From Rhizobiales bacterium 32-66-11 (GTDB lineage: Bacteria; Pseudomonadota; Alphaproteobacteria; Rhizobiales; Xanthobacteraceae): 64,000 nucleotides of DNA. Positions 6,857-17,000 of the stretch are shown here, piece after piece (the first letter of the stretch is position 1; each line of letters begins with the position of its first letter). The position numbers and the translations under genes were made by a program. The notes beneath the pieces were generated by a model. It worked only from the letters and a program-made list of their open reading frames with translations, was not told the origin of the DNA and made no database searches. The stretch lies in contig NCEH01000001.1 in assembly GCA_002304505.1 (NCBI GenBank), forward strand, positions 62,001-126,000, written 5' to 3'.

Positions 6857-9286
6857 GTGGCTGTGTTGTATTTATGTATAATTCGTAAATCTGAGCTTTC
6901 CACGCTTGGAATTGACTCGAGAGAGATCTCAGATCGAAAGACCTTTAATGCAAATTTGCGAATTGCAGATAAGGTTCTTGGCTCTCGCCGACATTCTCGC
7001 GTTTTGGGTTTCGGGATGGGGGCGGCGACCGCCGGATTTTTCGGGCTTGCGACAGTTGCCCATGCCGGTGGCTATGTGATCGGAAGCAGCAGCGGTGCCG
7101 GCAGCAGTGCCGGCCTCAGCAATCTCTGCCTCACGCTCGACGATCCTTCATCCTCTTCTGCAGCCTGGAGTTGTCAGGTCGGCACAGCGAGTGGCGGGCT
7201 CGGCTGGGTGTCCGGGGTTGTCGGGAATTCCTTGGCGGTCCAGGCGACAAATCTCGGCGGTGCGGTAGGAGCGCAGTCGATCGTGATCGGCACGCAGGCC
7301 ACGAGCGCCACCGGGGCTTCGTCGATCGCGATCGGCACGGGGGCCACGACCGGCAGCGTATCGAACGGCATCGCGCTTGGCACCGGCGCCACCGTGGATG
7401 TGGCCGGGGGCGTTGCGCTCGGCCAGAGCTCGGTGGCGAATACCGCTGCCGGGATTGGGGGCTACATACCGGTAGGTACGAGTTCCGCCAGTGCCATAGA
7501 GGCCACAAAGAGCACTTTGGCCGCGGTCTCGGTCGGGAACGCGGCGAGCGGGCAGTTTCGCCAGATCACCGGTGTTGCGGCGGGTACGGCCGATTCCGAT
7601 GCCGCAAACGTGGCTCAGGTCAAGGCGGTTTCGGCCGGCGTGGCCAATCTCTCGGATCGTGCCGTGGTGTATGACGGCGCGGTGGGAAGCGCGAAGGACA
7701 GCATTACCCTCGCGGGCAGTGGCGGCACGACCCTGACCAATGTGAAGGCGGGCGCCGTTTCGGCCGCGTCCACCGATGCGGTCAACGGATCGCAGCTTTA
7801 TACCACCAACCAGACCGTCGCGGCGCTCGGCTCCGATGCGCTGAAGTGGAATTCGTCCCTCGGCGCGTATGACGCCAGCCACGGGAGCGGATCGCAGCAA
7901 AAGATTTCCAACCTCGCCGCCGGCACGGCCGATACCGACGCCGCGAATGTGGGCCAGGTCAAAGCGGTTTCGGCCGGCGTGGCCAATCTCTCGGATCGTG
8001 CCGTCCTCTATGAAGGCGTGGCAGGAGACCCGAAAACCACCATCACCCTCGCAGGCGGTGGCGGCACGACCGTGACCAATGTGAAGGCGGGCGCCGTTTC
8101 CGCATTTTCCACCGATGCGGTGAATGGGGCCCAGCTTTTTGGCGTGTCGCGAAGCGTCGCGACGGTGTTCGGCGGCGGTGCCTCGGTGGCGCCCGATGGC
8201 TCCCTCATCGCCCCCAGCTACCTTGTCGATCATGTGAATTACAATAATGTTGGCGATGCCATAGGGGCGGTCGACAGCAAGCTCTCGAGCTTGAATTCGA
8301 CCATCGTAAACGTTGCCGCTGGCAACACGCCTTACGTCCAAGTCAATGCCAGCGGGCCCGTCAGCCGGGCGACAGGTAGCGACAGCATCGCCATTGGCGC
8401 CTCCGCCCAGGCCGCCGCGACCAATTCCACGGCAATCGGTCAAGGCGCCAGCGCGAACAATGCGGGAGATGTTGCGCTCGGATCAGGCTCGACCACGGCG
8501 GCGGCCGTCCAGACCTCCACCATGACCGTGAACGGAACCACTTATGCGGTCGCGGGAACGGCAACCAGCACGGTCTCGGTGGGATCGGTCGGAGCCGAGC
8601 GCACCATTACCAACCTCGCAGCTGGGCAGGTCAGCGCGACATCGACCGATGCGGTCAACGGCTCGCAACTCTACGCCACCAACCAGGCACTGAGTTCGGC
8701 TGCCGCCGGCATCGGCGCTCTCAGCAAAACCGCGGTGCAGTACGATACCGACGCAAGCGGCAACAAGCTCAATTCAATCACCCTGGCCGGCGGGGACGCG
8801 AATGCCCCGGTCGTCATCTCAAATGTCGCGGCCGGCGTCGCAAGCAAGGATGCGGTGAATGTTGCCCAGATGAAGACGGGGCTGAGCGAAACTCTCGCGT
8901 CGGCGAACACGTACACCGATACAAAAACGTCCTATGCCATCGCAACGGCCAATACTTACACCGACACCAAGTCGCAGCAGACCTTGACGCAGGCGAATGC
9001 CTATACGGACCAGAAGTTCGCCAGTCTCAACAGCTCGATCGCAACTGCGCGCAGCGAGGCGCGCCAAGCTGCGGCCGTCGGCCTTGCGGCCGGATCGCTG
9101 CGCTATGACGACCGGCCGGGCAAGGTCAGCGCCGCCGTCGGGGCCGGGGCATGGGGCGGCGAGAGCGCCTTCGCCATGGGTCTGGGCTACACGACGCCGG
9201 ACCAGAGGATGCGCATGAACATCTCGGGCAGCACCGCCGGTGGAGATTGGGGCGCCGGCGGCGGGCTGAGCCTCACCCTCAACTGA
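6857..9286 (+). CDS. YadA-like trimeric autotransporter adhesin
   Basis: About 809 residues with the layout of a trimeric autotransporter (type Vc). After a long basic N-terminus and a signal-like segment ending ATVAHA (near residue 70) come YadA-head repeats (SSIAIGTGA, NGIALGTGA, GVALGQSS at about 150-200; again SIAIGASA, STAIGQGA near 505-550), stalk/neck modules with DAVNGSQLY, and a C-terminal YadA anchor of about 75 residues with alternating glycine/aromatic strands ending SLTLN. The protein would form a homotrimeric outer-membrane adhesin. The start shown is GTG at 6857 and is uncertain, since the first 70 residues are AT-rich and unlike a standard extended signal peptide. Two stalk segments are near-identical at DNA level (about 7620-7788 and 7959-8128). 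IalB-like and anchored proteins follow at once. Confidence 0.9.
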   Translation: MAVLYLCIIRKSELSTLGIDSREISDRKTFNANLRIADKVLGSRRHSRVLGFGMGAATAGFFGLATVAHAGGYVIGSSSGAGSSAGLSNLCLTLDDPSSSSAAWSCQVGTASGGLGWVSGVVGNSLAVQATNLGGAVGAQSIVIGTQATSATGASSIAIGTGATTGSVSNGIALGTGATVDVAGGVALGQSSVANTAAGIGGYIPVGTSSASAIEATKSTLAAVSVGNAASGQFRQITGVAAGTADSDAANVAQVKAVSAGVANLSDRAVVYDGAVGSAKDSITLAGSGGTTLTNVKAGAVSAASTDAVNGSQLYTTNQTVAALGSDALKWNSSLGAYDASHGSGSQQKISNLAAGTADTDAANVGQVKAVSAGVANLSDRAVLYEGVAGDPKTTITLAGGGGTTVTNVKAGAVSAFSTDAVNGAQLFGVSRSVATVFGGGASVAPDGSLIAPSYLVDHVNYNNVGDAIGAVDSKLSSLNSTIVNVAAGNTPYVQVNASGPVSRATGSDSIAIGASAQAAATNSTAIGQGASANNAGDVALGSGSTTAAAVQTSTMTVNGTTYAVAGTATSTVSVGSVGAERTITNLAAGQVSATSTDAVNGSQLYATNQALSSAAAGIGALSKTAVQYDTDASGNKLNSITLAGGDANAPVVISNVAAGVASKDAVNVAQMKTGLSETLASANTYTDTKTSYAIATANTYTDTKSQQTLTQANAYTDQKFASLNSSIATARSEARQAAAVGLAAGSLRYDDRPGKVSAAVGAGAWGGESAFAMGLGYTTPDQRMRMNISGSTAGGDWGAGGGLSLTLN
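7620..8128 (+). repeat. Duplicated stalk module within the YadA-like gene
   Basis: A segment of about 170 bases starting at 7620 recurs at 7959, an offset of 339 bases or 113 codons. The first 46 bases are almost identical, as is the block encoding GGTT-TNVKAGAVSA. This indicates a recent in-frame tandem duplication of one neck/stalk module. Confidence 0.8.
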
Positions 9287-9298
9287 TAGGCGAGAGTC

Positions 9299-9928
9299 AT
9301 GTGGGCCACCAAGGGACGTCGGGGCGCAATGTGCGCCTCGGCTCTCATGCTCCAGCTGATATGTTGCGGCCCGGCGCTTGCCGCCGAAAAAGCCAAGAAG
9401 GGCGAACCGGCGAAGCCTCCGGTGTCGAAGGAGCTTTCGCCGGGTTACATCGTGAAGCCGTCCGAGGTCGTGCCGCCGCCGGACGTGCCGCTCGGCCAGT
9501 ATCTGCGGACCATCCGTCCGTTCCCCAACTGGACGCTGATCTGCGATGAGAACCGGGTCAAGAAGCGGAAAGTCTGCAACATTTCGCAAGAGATCCTGGG
9601 ACCCACGGGCGCAACCGTCTTCAGTTGGTCGCTTGCCGCCATGGACGACGGCCGGCCGGTCATGATTTTGCGGACGCCGACCGGTGCCGGTTCCGGAACG
9701 GTCGCGCTCGATCTTCATGACGGTCAGCCCCCCGTCACAGTGCCGGTTTATGGGTGCAACGAGCGGCTGTGCATCGCCTATCTGTCCCTGGATTCCCGCC
9801 TGCGCGCGGCGATCGAGGCGGAGCGGGTGATCGGGATTACGTATGATCTCAAGGAGAATGGCACGGCGCGGCACGAGTCTTTTCGCGCGCCGCTCGCCGG
9901 TCTGACCCAGGCGCTTTCAGCGATCTGA
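9299..9928 (+). CDS. Invasion-associated locus B (IalB) family secreted protein
   Basis: A 209-residue exported protein. A signal peptide occupies roughly residues 1-28 (basic start, hydrophobic core ALMLQLICC, ALAA cleavage). A low-complexity Lys/Pro linker follows, then the IalB domain with PFPNWTLIC, KVCNIS and YGCNERLC, whose cysteines are probably paired in the periplasm. IalB proteins are periplasmic or surface-linked factors found across Hyphomicrobiales; in Bartonella one affects erythrocyte invasion, but most are of unknown role. It starts 12 bases after the trimeric autotransporter stop, so the two are probably cotranscribed, hinting at a chaperone or envelope-support role for the adhesin (inference). 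Confidence 0.88.
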   Translation: MWATKGRRGAMCASALMLQLICCGPALAAEKAKKGEPAKPPVSKELSPGYIVKPSEVVPPPDVPLGQYLRTIRPFPNWTLICDENRVKKRKVCNISQEILGPTGATVFSWSLAAMDDGRPVMILRTPTGAGSGTVALDLHDGQPPVTVPVYGCNERLCIAYLSLDSRLRAAIEAERVIGITYDLKENGTARHESFRAPLAGLTQALSAI

Positions 9929-9984
9929 GCCGAGACGAATGGCGCGACGTTCCGCGCATCAGGGGCCTTTCTGGAACTAGGCGT

Positions 9985-10650
9985 ATGACTGAAAAACAAA
10001 GCGTCTACGAACGCATCATCGGATCAAGTCGAACGCCGCCCGTCGATCCCGCTGGCCGGAGGCGCCTTTTTTCCACGCGGCGCGTTGCCCTGGCCGCGGC
10101 GGCGGCGGGCAGCCTCCTCGTCTGCTTCGGCCTCGGGGTGGTGGTTTCGCAGCACAGCGGCATCTCGGGCTTCCTCAGCCGGTCAGATCAGGTGCCGTCG
10201 GGCGCGCGCGATGGCAAGGATCTGTTCACCGCCCATGCTTTAGCCAATGGCGTGAAAACCTGCGCCGCCACCTATGCGATGCTCGGCAAGGCGCTGACCA
10301 CGGGGGCGAATTATGCCTTCCAGACCCAGGTGGCGGAAACCGCGCCCAACCAGCATGCGGTGCAAGGCACGGTCGGCATGCGATTCGGCGCCAGTTCGCG
10401 CTTGGCCGGACAGGCTGCCGGCGTGATCCTGGTGGCGCCCACGGCAGGCGCCTGTGAAGGTAATCTGGTGCGTGTCGTTCCGATCAAGCAGCGCTGCGAG
10501 GAGGCGCCCTCGCTCTTGCCTCCCGGCTCCAAGCTCATGTCGCCCCTGTCGGACTTGCCCTTCTATGCGCTCCCGACCGGCGAACAGACCTTGTTCCTGC
10601 CGGTTGGGGAAAATTGCGTCGCCGTTACGACCCTACGCTCCGGGTCCTGA
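9985..10650 (+). CDS. Membrane-anchored periplasmic protein, function unknown
   Basis: A 221-residue protein with a cytoplasmic basic N-terminus of about 35 residues, one transmembrane segment (about residues 36-58) and a periplasmic domain of about 160 residues with four or five cysteines (KTCAATYAM, GACEGN, QRCEEAP, ENCVAV). I do not recognise the family. It follows the IalB-like gene by 56 bases and precedes the giant autotransporter, so it may belong to the same surface-protein operon. The TM-plus-Cys-rich domain would fit an envelope accessory factor, but this is inference from position only. Confidence 0.7.
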   Translation: MTEKQSVYERIIGSSRTPPVDPAGRRRLFSTRRVALAAAAAGSLLVCFGLGVVVSQHSGISGFLSRSDQVPSGARDGKDLFTAHALANGVKTCAATYAMLGKALTTGANYAFQTQVAETAPNQHAVQGTVGMRFGASSRLAGQAAGVILVAPTAGACEGNLVRVVPIKQRCEEAPSLLPPGSKLMSPLSDLPFYALPTGEQTLFLPVGENCVAVTTLRSGS

Positions 10651-11032
10651 GCCCGCGTGATCGGCGGTGGTCAAGCCACTCCACGCCGGACGCAGCCAAG
10701 GTCCCGGCACCGCTGGGCACGCGTCGCGTGGTTCATCGTCAAGCTTCTTGATTTTCCAAGGGTTCGCGGTGGCCTCAAAAGGCCTTTTGCCGCGCGATGT
10801 CGTTCAAGGGCGGTTCGGATCATAGATCATTGGTTGTAATTGCAAGAGATGCGTTAGAATTGTCGATGTGCAGCTGAGGTGAAATCGTCTCGTGAAGGTA
10901 TGCGAGACGTCATTTATGTGACGAAAAAGCGATGAGCAACGTGGCTTCGAGGTAATTGCGGCTCCTGCCAGCAATGTGATACCTCAAATGAAAAGGTGCC
11001 GATGTTCCAGAGCCGCCGGGGGGCGCGAGGTC
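10651..11032. other. Upstream region of the giant autotransporter gene
   Basis: This 382-base stretch carries no supported gene and presumably holds the promoter of the autotransporter. It becomes AT-richer after 10,800. An operator-like structure lies at 10886-10923. In-frame GTG (10976) and ATG (10988) codons occur before the start I prefer. Confidence 0.5.
10886..10923. promoter_or_regulatory. Overlapping inverted repeats upstream of the giant autotransporter
   Basis: CGTCTCG (10886-10892) pairs with CGAGACG (10903-10909), and the next element CGTCA (10908-10912) pairs with TGACG (10919-10923). The two dyads share CG at 10908-10909. They lie 110-150 bases before the start codon and could be regulator sites or 5'-UTR hairpins. 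Confidence 0.4.
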
Positions 11033-14000
11033 ATGACACAGAATCTTGCGGGGCATTCCGCCTGCGGAAAAGCAGTTGGTGCCGTCTATGGCGCGTCCAG
11101 CGCGCGGCTGCGCCTGTCGACCGCGCTTTCGACGACTCTGTGCGGCATCGCCTTCCTCGCCGGCGGCGCGGCGCCGGCCTTGGCGCAGACCCAGGTCAAT
11201 GTTCCCTACACGTCGGTCCAGTTCGGCTTTAACGGCGGGACCGGTAATACCGTCGATGACTACACGTCCGACGCCTATGGCGGAGCCGGCGGCAACGGCG
11301 GAACGCTGGGCGCGACAAATATCGCCGTCGGCGGCGCGGGAACGGGGCTTGCTTCGGCCGTCACCATTCTCAGCCGCGGTGGCGTCGGCGGCTATGGCGG
11401 CTATGGCAGCAGCGATACCGGCAGCGGCACGGGTGGCGCCGGCGGTGTGGGCGGCTGGGGTGGCGCGCAGACGGTCGCCATTACCAATGTCAACGCCAGC
11501 ACCAACACTACCGCGGTTCTGATCCAGTCGTACGGCGGCAGCGGGGGCAATGGCGCCTATGGCAGCAGCCACACCGACAATGCGCAGGGCGGTGCCGGCG
11601 GCAATGCCGGTGGATCCGGCGTGATCACCGTCACCGTCGCCGGCACCACGCTATCCACGGCGCAGTCCGGCATCGTGCTGCTCTCCATGGGCGGCAATGG
11701 CGGTGGCGGCGCTTCGGGCGATACGAACAGCAACGTTTCGGGCGGCGGCAACGGCGGCAATGGCGGCGTCGGCAGCGCTGTCGGCCTGAACCTTAGCGGC
11801 TCCACCCTGACAACGGGCGGCGCGGGGGCGGCGATCAGCCTGCAATCGTCGGGACAGGTCAGCGGCTCCGGCGGCACGGCCAGCAGCACCACCGATACTG
11901 CGACTGCCGGTGCCGGCGGCACGGCTGGCGCTGGCGGCGCCGTATCCGGCCAGATCAGCAATTCGACGATTTCGAGCGCGGGCGCCGGTGTCAGCCTGCT
12001 CTCGACCGGCGGATGGGGCTTGGCAGGGGCGAAGGGCTCCAGCCATTTCGGCCGGGCTTTGGGCGGCGCAGGTGGCGCCGGAGCCAACGCCGGGACCGCC
12101 GGCCTCACGGTTTCCAATTCTACGATCTCCGCCGCGAACGGCGTGGGCATCGCCGTTTCCTCGATCGGCGGCCTCGCGGGCGCTGGCGGGGCGGCCTATT
12201 CCAACACGTGGAACGGAACCGCCGGCGCCGGCGGCAATGCCGGGACGGGTGGCGCGGTTTCGCTGACGCTCACGGCGGCGACCGTCAGCGGCACCAGCGG
12301 CGGCGTTCAGATCCAGTCCACCGGCGGGGCCGGCGGTGCAGGCGGCTATGGCAGCAGCGACACCGACAATGGACGCGGCGGCACCGGGGGAACCGGCGGG
12401 GCGGGCGGAACGGCCTATGGCACTTTCACGGGTTCTTCCGTGACCGCGGCCGGCACCGCCATCACCATTGCTTCGGTGGGCGGCGCCGGTGGTGCCGGCG
12501 GGATGGGCGACAGCGCGACGAATTATTCCTACGGCGCGAAGGGGGGCAGCGGCGGGACGGCCGGCAATGTGGGCCTGTCGCTGACGAACACCACTGTGAC
12601 CTCGACCGGGGGCGCCGGCATCCTCATCACATCCACGGGCGGTGCCGGCGGCGCGGGCGGGGAAGGCAAAAGCAATTCAAGCAATGCGGTGGGATATAAT
12701 GGCGGCTATGCCGGCAATGCCGGCAATGCGAGCCTGAAACTGTATGGCACGGTGAACGTGACCACCATCGGCACGGCCGCCGCGCTTGTTTCCACAGGCG
12801 GCGCGGGCGGTGCGGGTGGTGTGACGAATTCCGACGGGAATTTCTCCGTCGGCGGATCGGCCCAGGACGGCGGCACCGGCGGTGCGGTCAGCGTGTCGGG
12901 CGACGGCGTCTTTTCCGCTACCTCTGGAAGCGGCATCACGATCACTTCGGTTGGTGGCACCGGGGGCGCCGGTGCCTATGCCGGCACCAACGGCACGATT
13001 ACCTTAAATATCGGGGGTCTGGGCGGGAATGGCGGCAGCGGCGGTTCGGCCACCGTCACCACCGGCAGCACGGTCACCGTCGGCAACACCGGCAGCGGCA
13101 CGGTCTATGGCATTCAGGCGCGCAGCCAAGGCGGAGGCGGCGGGGCGGGCGGCAATGCGGGCAGCCCCTACCAGGCCAAGGGCGGCAATGGCGGAACCGG
13201 CGGTAGCGGCGGAACCGCCAGCATCACGCTGAATGCCAACGGCTCGGTGACGACAACGGGTCCGAGCGCCTTCGGCCTCGCCGCGCAGAGCCTCGGCGGA
13301 CTTGGCGCCCAGGGTGGGGAGGCCACCGCCTTCGGCAATTCCCAGGGCGCGGTGGGCGGAACGGGCGGGAATGCCGGCAATGCCTATGTGACGAGCGCGG
13401 GCACGGTTTCCACCAGCGGCCAGGGGTCTTCCGGCATTGTCGTGCAAAGCATCGCCGGCGGCGGCGGGGCGGGCGGCAGTTCGGACGCGGTGTTCGAGTC
13501 CACCAGCGGCTCGGGCGGGAACAGCGGCACCAGCGCCCTGGCGAGCGCCATTCTCACGGGCGGCAGCGTGACGACCAGCGGCGCCTATGCCGCGGCGGTC
13601 GTGGTGCAATCCATCGGCGGTGGCGGGGTGCTGACCGTGCTCGGCGCGCAGGCCCCGGTCAGCCTCAACGGCGTCAACGGCACGTCGGGCACGGCCTATG
13701 CCTCGGCGGCAAAAGGCGTGACCATCTCGACCCAGGGCGCGGCCTCGGCCGGCATCCTGGTGCAGTCCATTGGCGGCGGCGGTGGTTCCGCCGGCTCCGC
13801 CGACGCCGTGATCGTCGCCGTGGGCGGGGATGGCGCGTCGGGCGGCAATGCGGGATACGCGCATATCGTCAACGCGGCGGCCGTAACCACGGCGGGCGAT
13901 GGCTCGATCGCGCTGCATGCCCAGTCGATCGGTGGCGGCGGCGGCCATGGCGGCGGGACCCTGGCGGTATCGGTGCTCGGCTCCGCCCAGATCGGCGGCA

Positions 14001-17000
14001 GTGCCGGCGGGGGCGGCGCCGGTGGCGCGGTCACGGTTTCCAATTCCGGATCGTTGCAGACGTCCGGCAGCAGCGCCGATGCCATCGTCGCCCAATCGAT
14101 CGGCGGCGGCGGCGGCAATGGCGGCGATGCCGAGGGCTTCGGGCTCGATGTGGTCCAGCTCGGGCTCGGCGGTTCGGGCGGTTCGGGCGGCAATTCCGGT
14201 GCGGTGCAGGTGAACAATACCGGCGCCATCGTGACCCAGGGCGGCCGCTCCAGCGGCATCGTCGCGCAATCGGTCGGCGGTGGCGGCGGCACCGGCGGCG
14301 CGGCCTATAATCTTTCGGCAAGCGTCGGCATCAGCTTCGGAATCAGTATCGGTGGGTCCGGCGGCGTCGGTGCCGGGGCGGGTACCACCGTCCAGGTCAA
14401 CAATTACGGCTCGATCACCACCCAGGGTGCGGACGCATTCGGCATCATCGCCCAGTCAATCGGCGGTGGCGGCGGCAATGGCGGATCGGCGGCGGCGAAG
14501 GTGGTCACGGTCGGCAGCGCGGACGTGCCGTCCATCTCCGTATCGGCCGCGATCGGTGGCTCGGGTGCGGGCGGTGGCGGTGGCGGCAATGTGACGGTCA
14601 TCAACGAGAGCGGTGCCAGGATCGTCACCAGCGGCGACGGGGCAGCCGGCATGCTTGTCCAGTCAATCGGCGGCGGCGGCGGCGCGGGCGGCGATTCCAC
14701 CGCCTCGGCGGCCTCCTATGTTCCGGGCAAGGCCGGCATTTCCTTTTCGGGCGAAGTGTCGCTCGGGGGAACGGGTGGCGGCGGCGGGGCGGGGGCTGGT
14801 GCCTATGTGACCAATAACGGCCTGGTGAAGACGAGCGGAAATTTCGCCGATGGCATTCTCGCCCAATCGGTGGGCGGCGGCGGCGGCACCGGCGGGGTCG
14901 GCGCAGCGGACGGATCGTCCCAGGCGCGGCTTGCCTTCGGCGTCACCTTCACGCTTGGGGGCTCGGGTGGAACCGGCGGCGCGGGTGGCACCGTGACGGT
15001 GACCAATGCCGGGAATGTGCGGACTTATGGAGCGGGTTCGCGCGGCGTGGTCGCCCAATCGGTGGGCGGCGGCGGCGGCAATGCGGGCGGCGGCACCGCC
15101 TCGGCCTCCGGCGGCACCGCGGCCTTGACGGTGACCATGGGCGGGTCCGGCGCGACAGCCAATGCGGGCGGCAGCGTCACCGTCACGAATTCGGGCAGCA
15201 TCCTCACCCATGGCGGCGATGGGGATGCCATTTTCGCCCAAAGTGTGGGCGGCGGCGGCGGCAGTGGCGGCAGTGCCACGGGCGATGCCGTGAGCAAGGC
15301 GTCAAACGGCAGCAACGCGAAATTCTCGCTGACCGCCACCATGGGCGGCTCGGGTGGCGGCGGCGGGGCCGGCGGCACGGTGACGGCGACCAATTCCGGC
15401 ACCCTCGTCACATCCGGCCAGCATTCCACCGGCATGCTGCTCCAGTCGGTCGGAGGCGGCGGCGGCAAGGCGGGCGCGGCGGCGGGCAAATCGTCCGGCG
15501 GCGTTGTTTCCCTGTCCTTCACGCTCGGCGCGTCCGGCGGGGCTGGCGGGGCCGGCGGCGCGGTTTCGGCTTATAATTCCGGGTCGATTTCCACCGCCGG
15601 CGCCGATGCGGCGGCGCTCATCGCGCAATCGGTGGGCGGCGGCGGTGGCATGGCCGGAAACGCCAACAGCTCCGCATCAGGATCCAAGATCAGCCTCGGC
15701 GCCTCGGTCGGAGCGAACGGCACGCCCGGCGGCGACGGCGGAACCGTGATCGTCTCGCTGACCGGCGGAACGCTCTCCACCTTCGGCGCGGCTTCGGACG
15801 CGGTCATCGCCCAATCGATCGGCGGCGGCGGCGGCACCGGCTCATCGGTCGGCACCGATACGAAAAGCTCAGGTGACGGCAACACCTTCGGCGCGGCCCT
15901 GGCCCTGGGCGGATCGGGAGGGGCGGGCGGCCATGGTGGAACTGTCACCGTCACAAACGCGGCCGTCATCAAGACGTCGGGGGATGATTCCGTCGGCCTC
16001 TTCGCCCAGTCCGTGGGCGGCGGCGGCGGCAAGGGCGGCACCAGCGCGACCGATGCGACCGGCGGCAGCTCGGCGTTCCAGCTTTCCGCGAATCTCGGCG
16101 GCTCCGGCGGGAGCGCCGGCTATGGCAATACGGTCATCGTGACCAGTTCGGCGGGGATTTCCACGGCCGGCGACAATGGCACCGGCATGCTCGCCCAGTC
16201 GGTGGGCGGCGGTGGCGGCAGGGCGGGAAGTTCCGGCGCATCGGCGGTCGGAGGCAAGGCGTCTGCCGCCATCGCGCTCGGCGGATCGGGCGGCGGTGCG
16301 GGCGACGGCGGCACGGTCACGGTCACCACGGTCGGTGCCGCTTCGACCATCACCACCACCGGCCGCAATGCCAATGCCATCACCGCCCAGTCCGTGGGCG
16401 GCGGCGGCGGCAGCGGCGGCAATGCCAATGCGGCGTCCAGTGCGAAGCTCGACATCGGCGGCAGTCTCGGCGGCACGGGCGGCGGATCTGGAACCGGCGG
16501 CACGGTCACGGTCACGAGCGGCGGCTTCCTCTCCACGGGCGGGCAGGATTCCAACGGCATTCTCGCCCAATCCATCGGCGGGGCCGGCGGCGACGCGGGG
16601 TCCGGATCCAGCAAGAGCAAGGCAACCGGATCGGACGCGGCCTCTCTCTCCATCGGCATCGGCGGCGGTGCGGGATCGGGCGGGACCGGCGGCACGGTGA
16701 CGGTGACCAACGATGGCGGCATCCTGACGAACGGGAGCGGGGCGGCCGGCATCCTTGCCCAGTCGATCGGCGGCGGCGGCGGCAAGGGCGGGGCGGCTTC
16801 CTCCACATCCACCTCCACCAACGGCGGCGTCGCGGCGATTTCCGCGACCCTCGGCGGCAGCGGCGGCGCGGGTGGGAACGGCGGCGCCGTAACGGTGAAC
16901 AACAACAATTTCATCGCCACCATCGAAGCCCATGCGGACGGCATTCTGGCCCAATCCATCGGCGGGGGCGGCGGCAGCGCGCATCTGGCGAGTTCCGACG

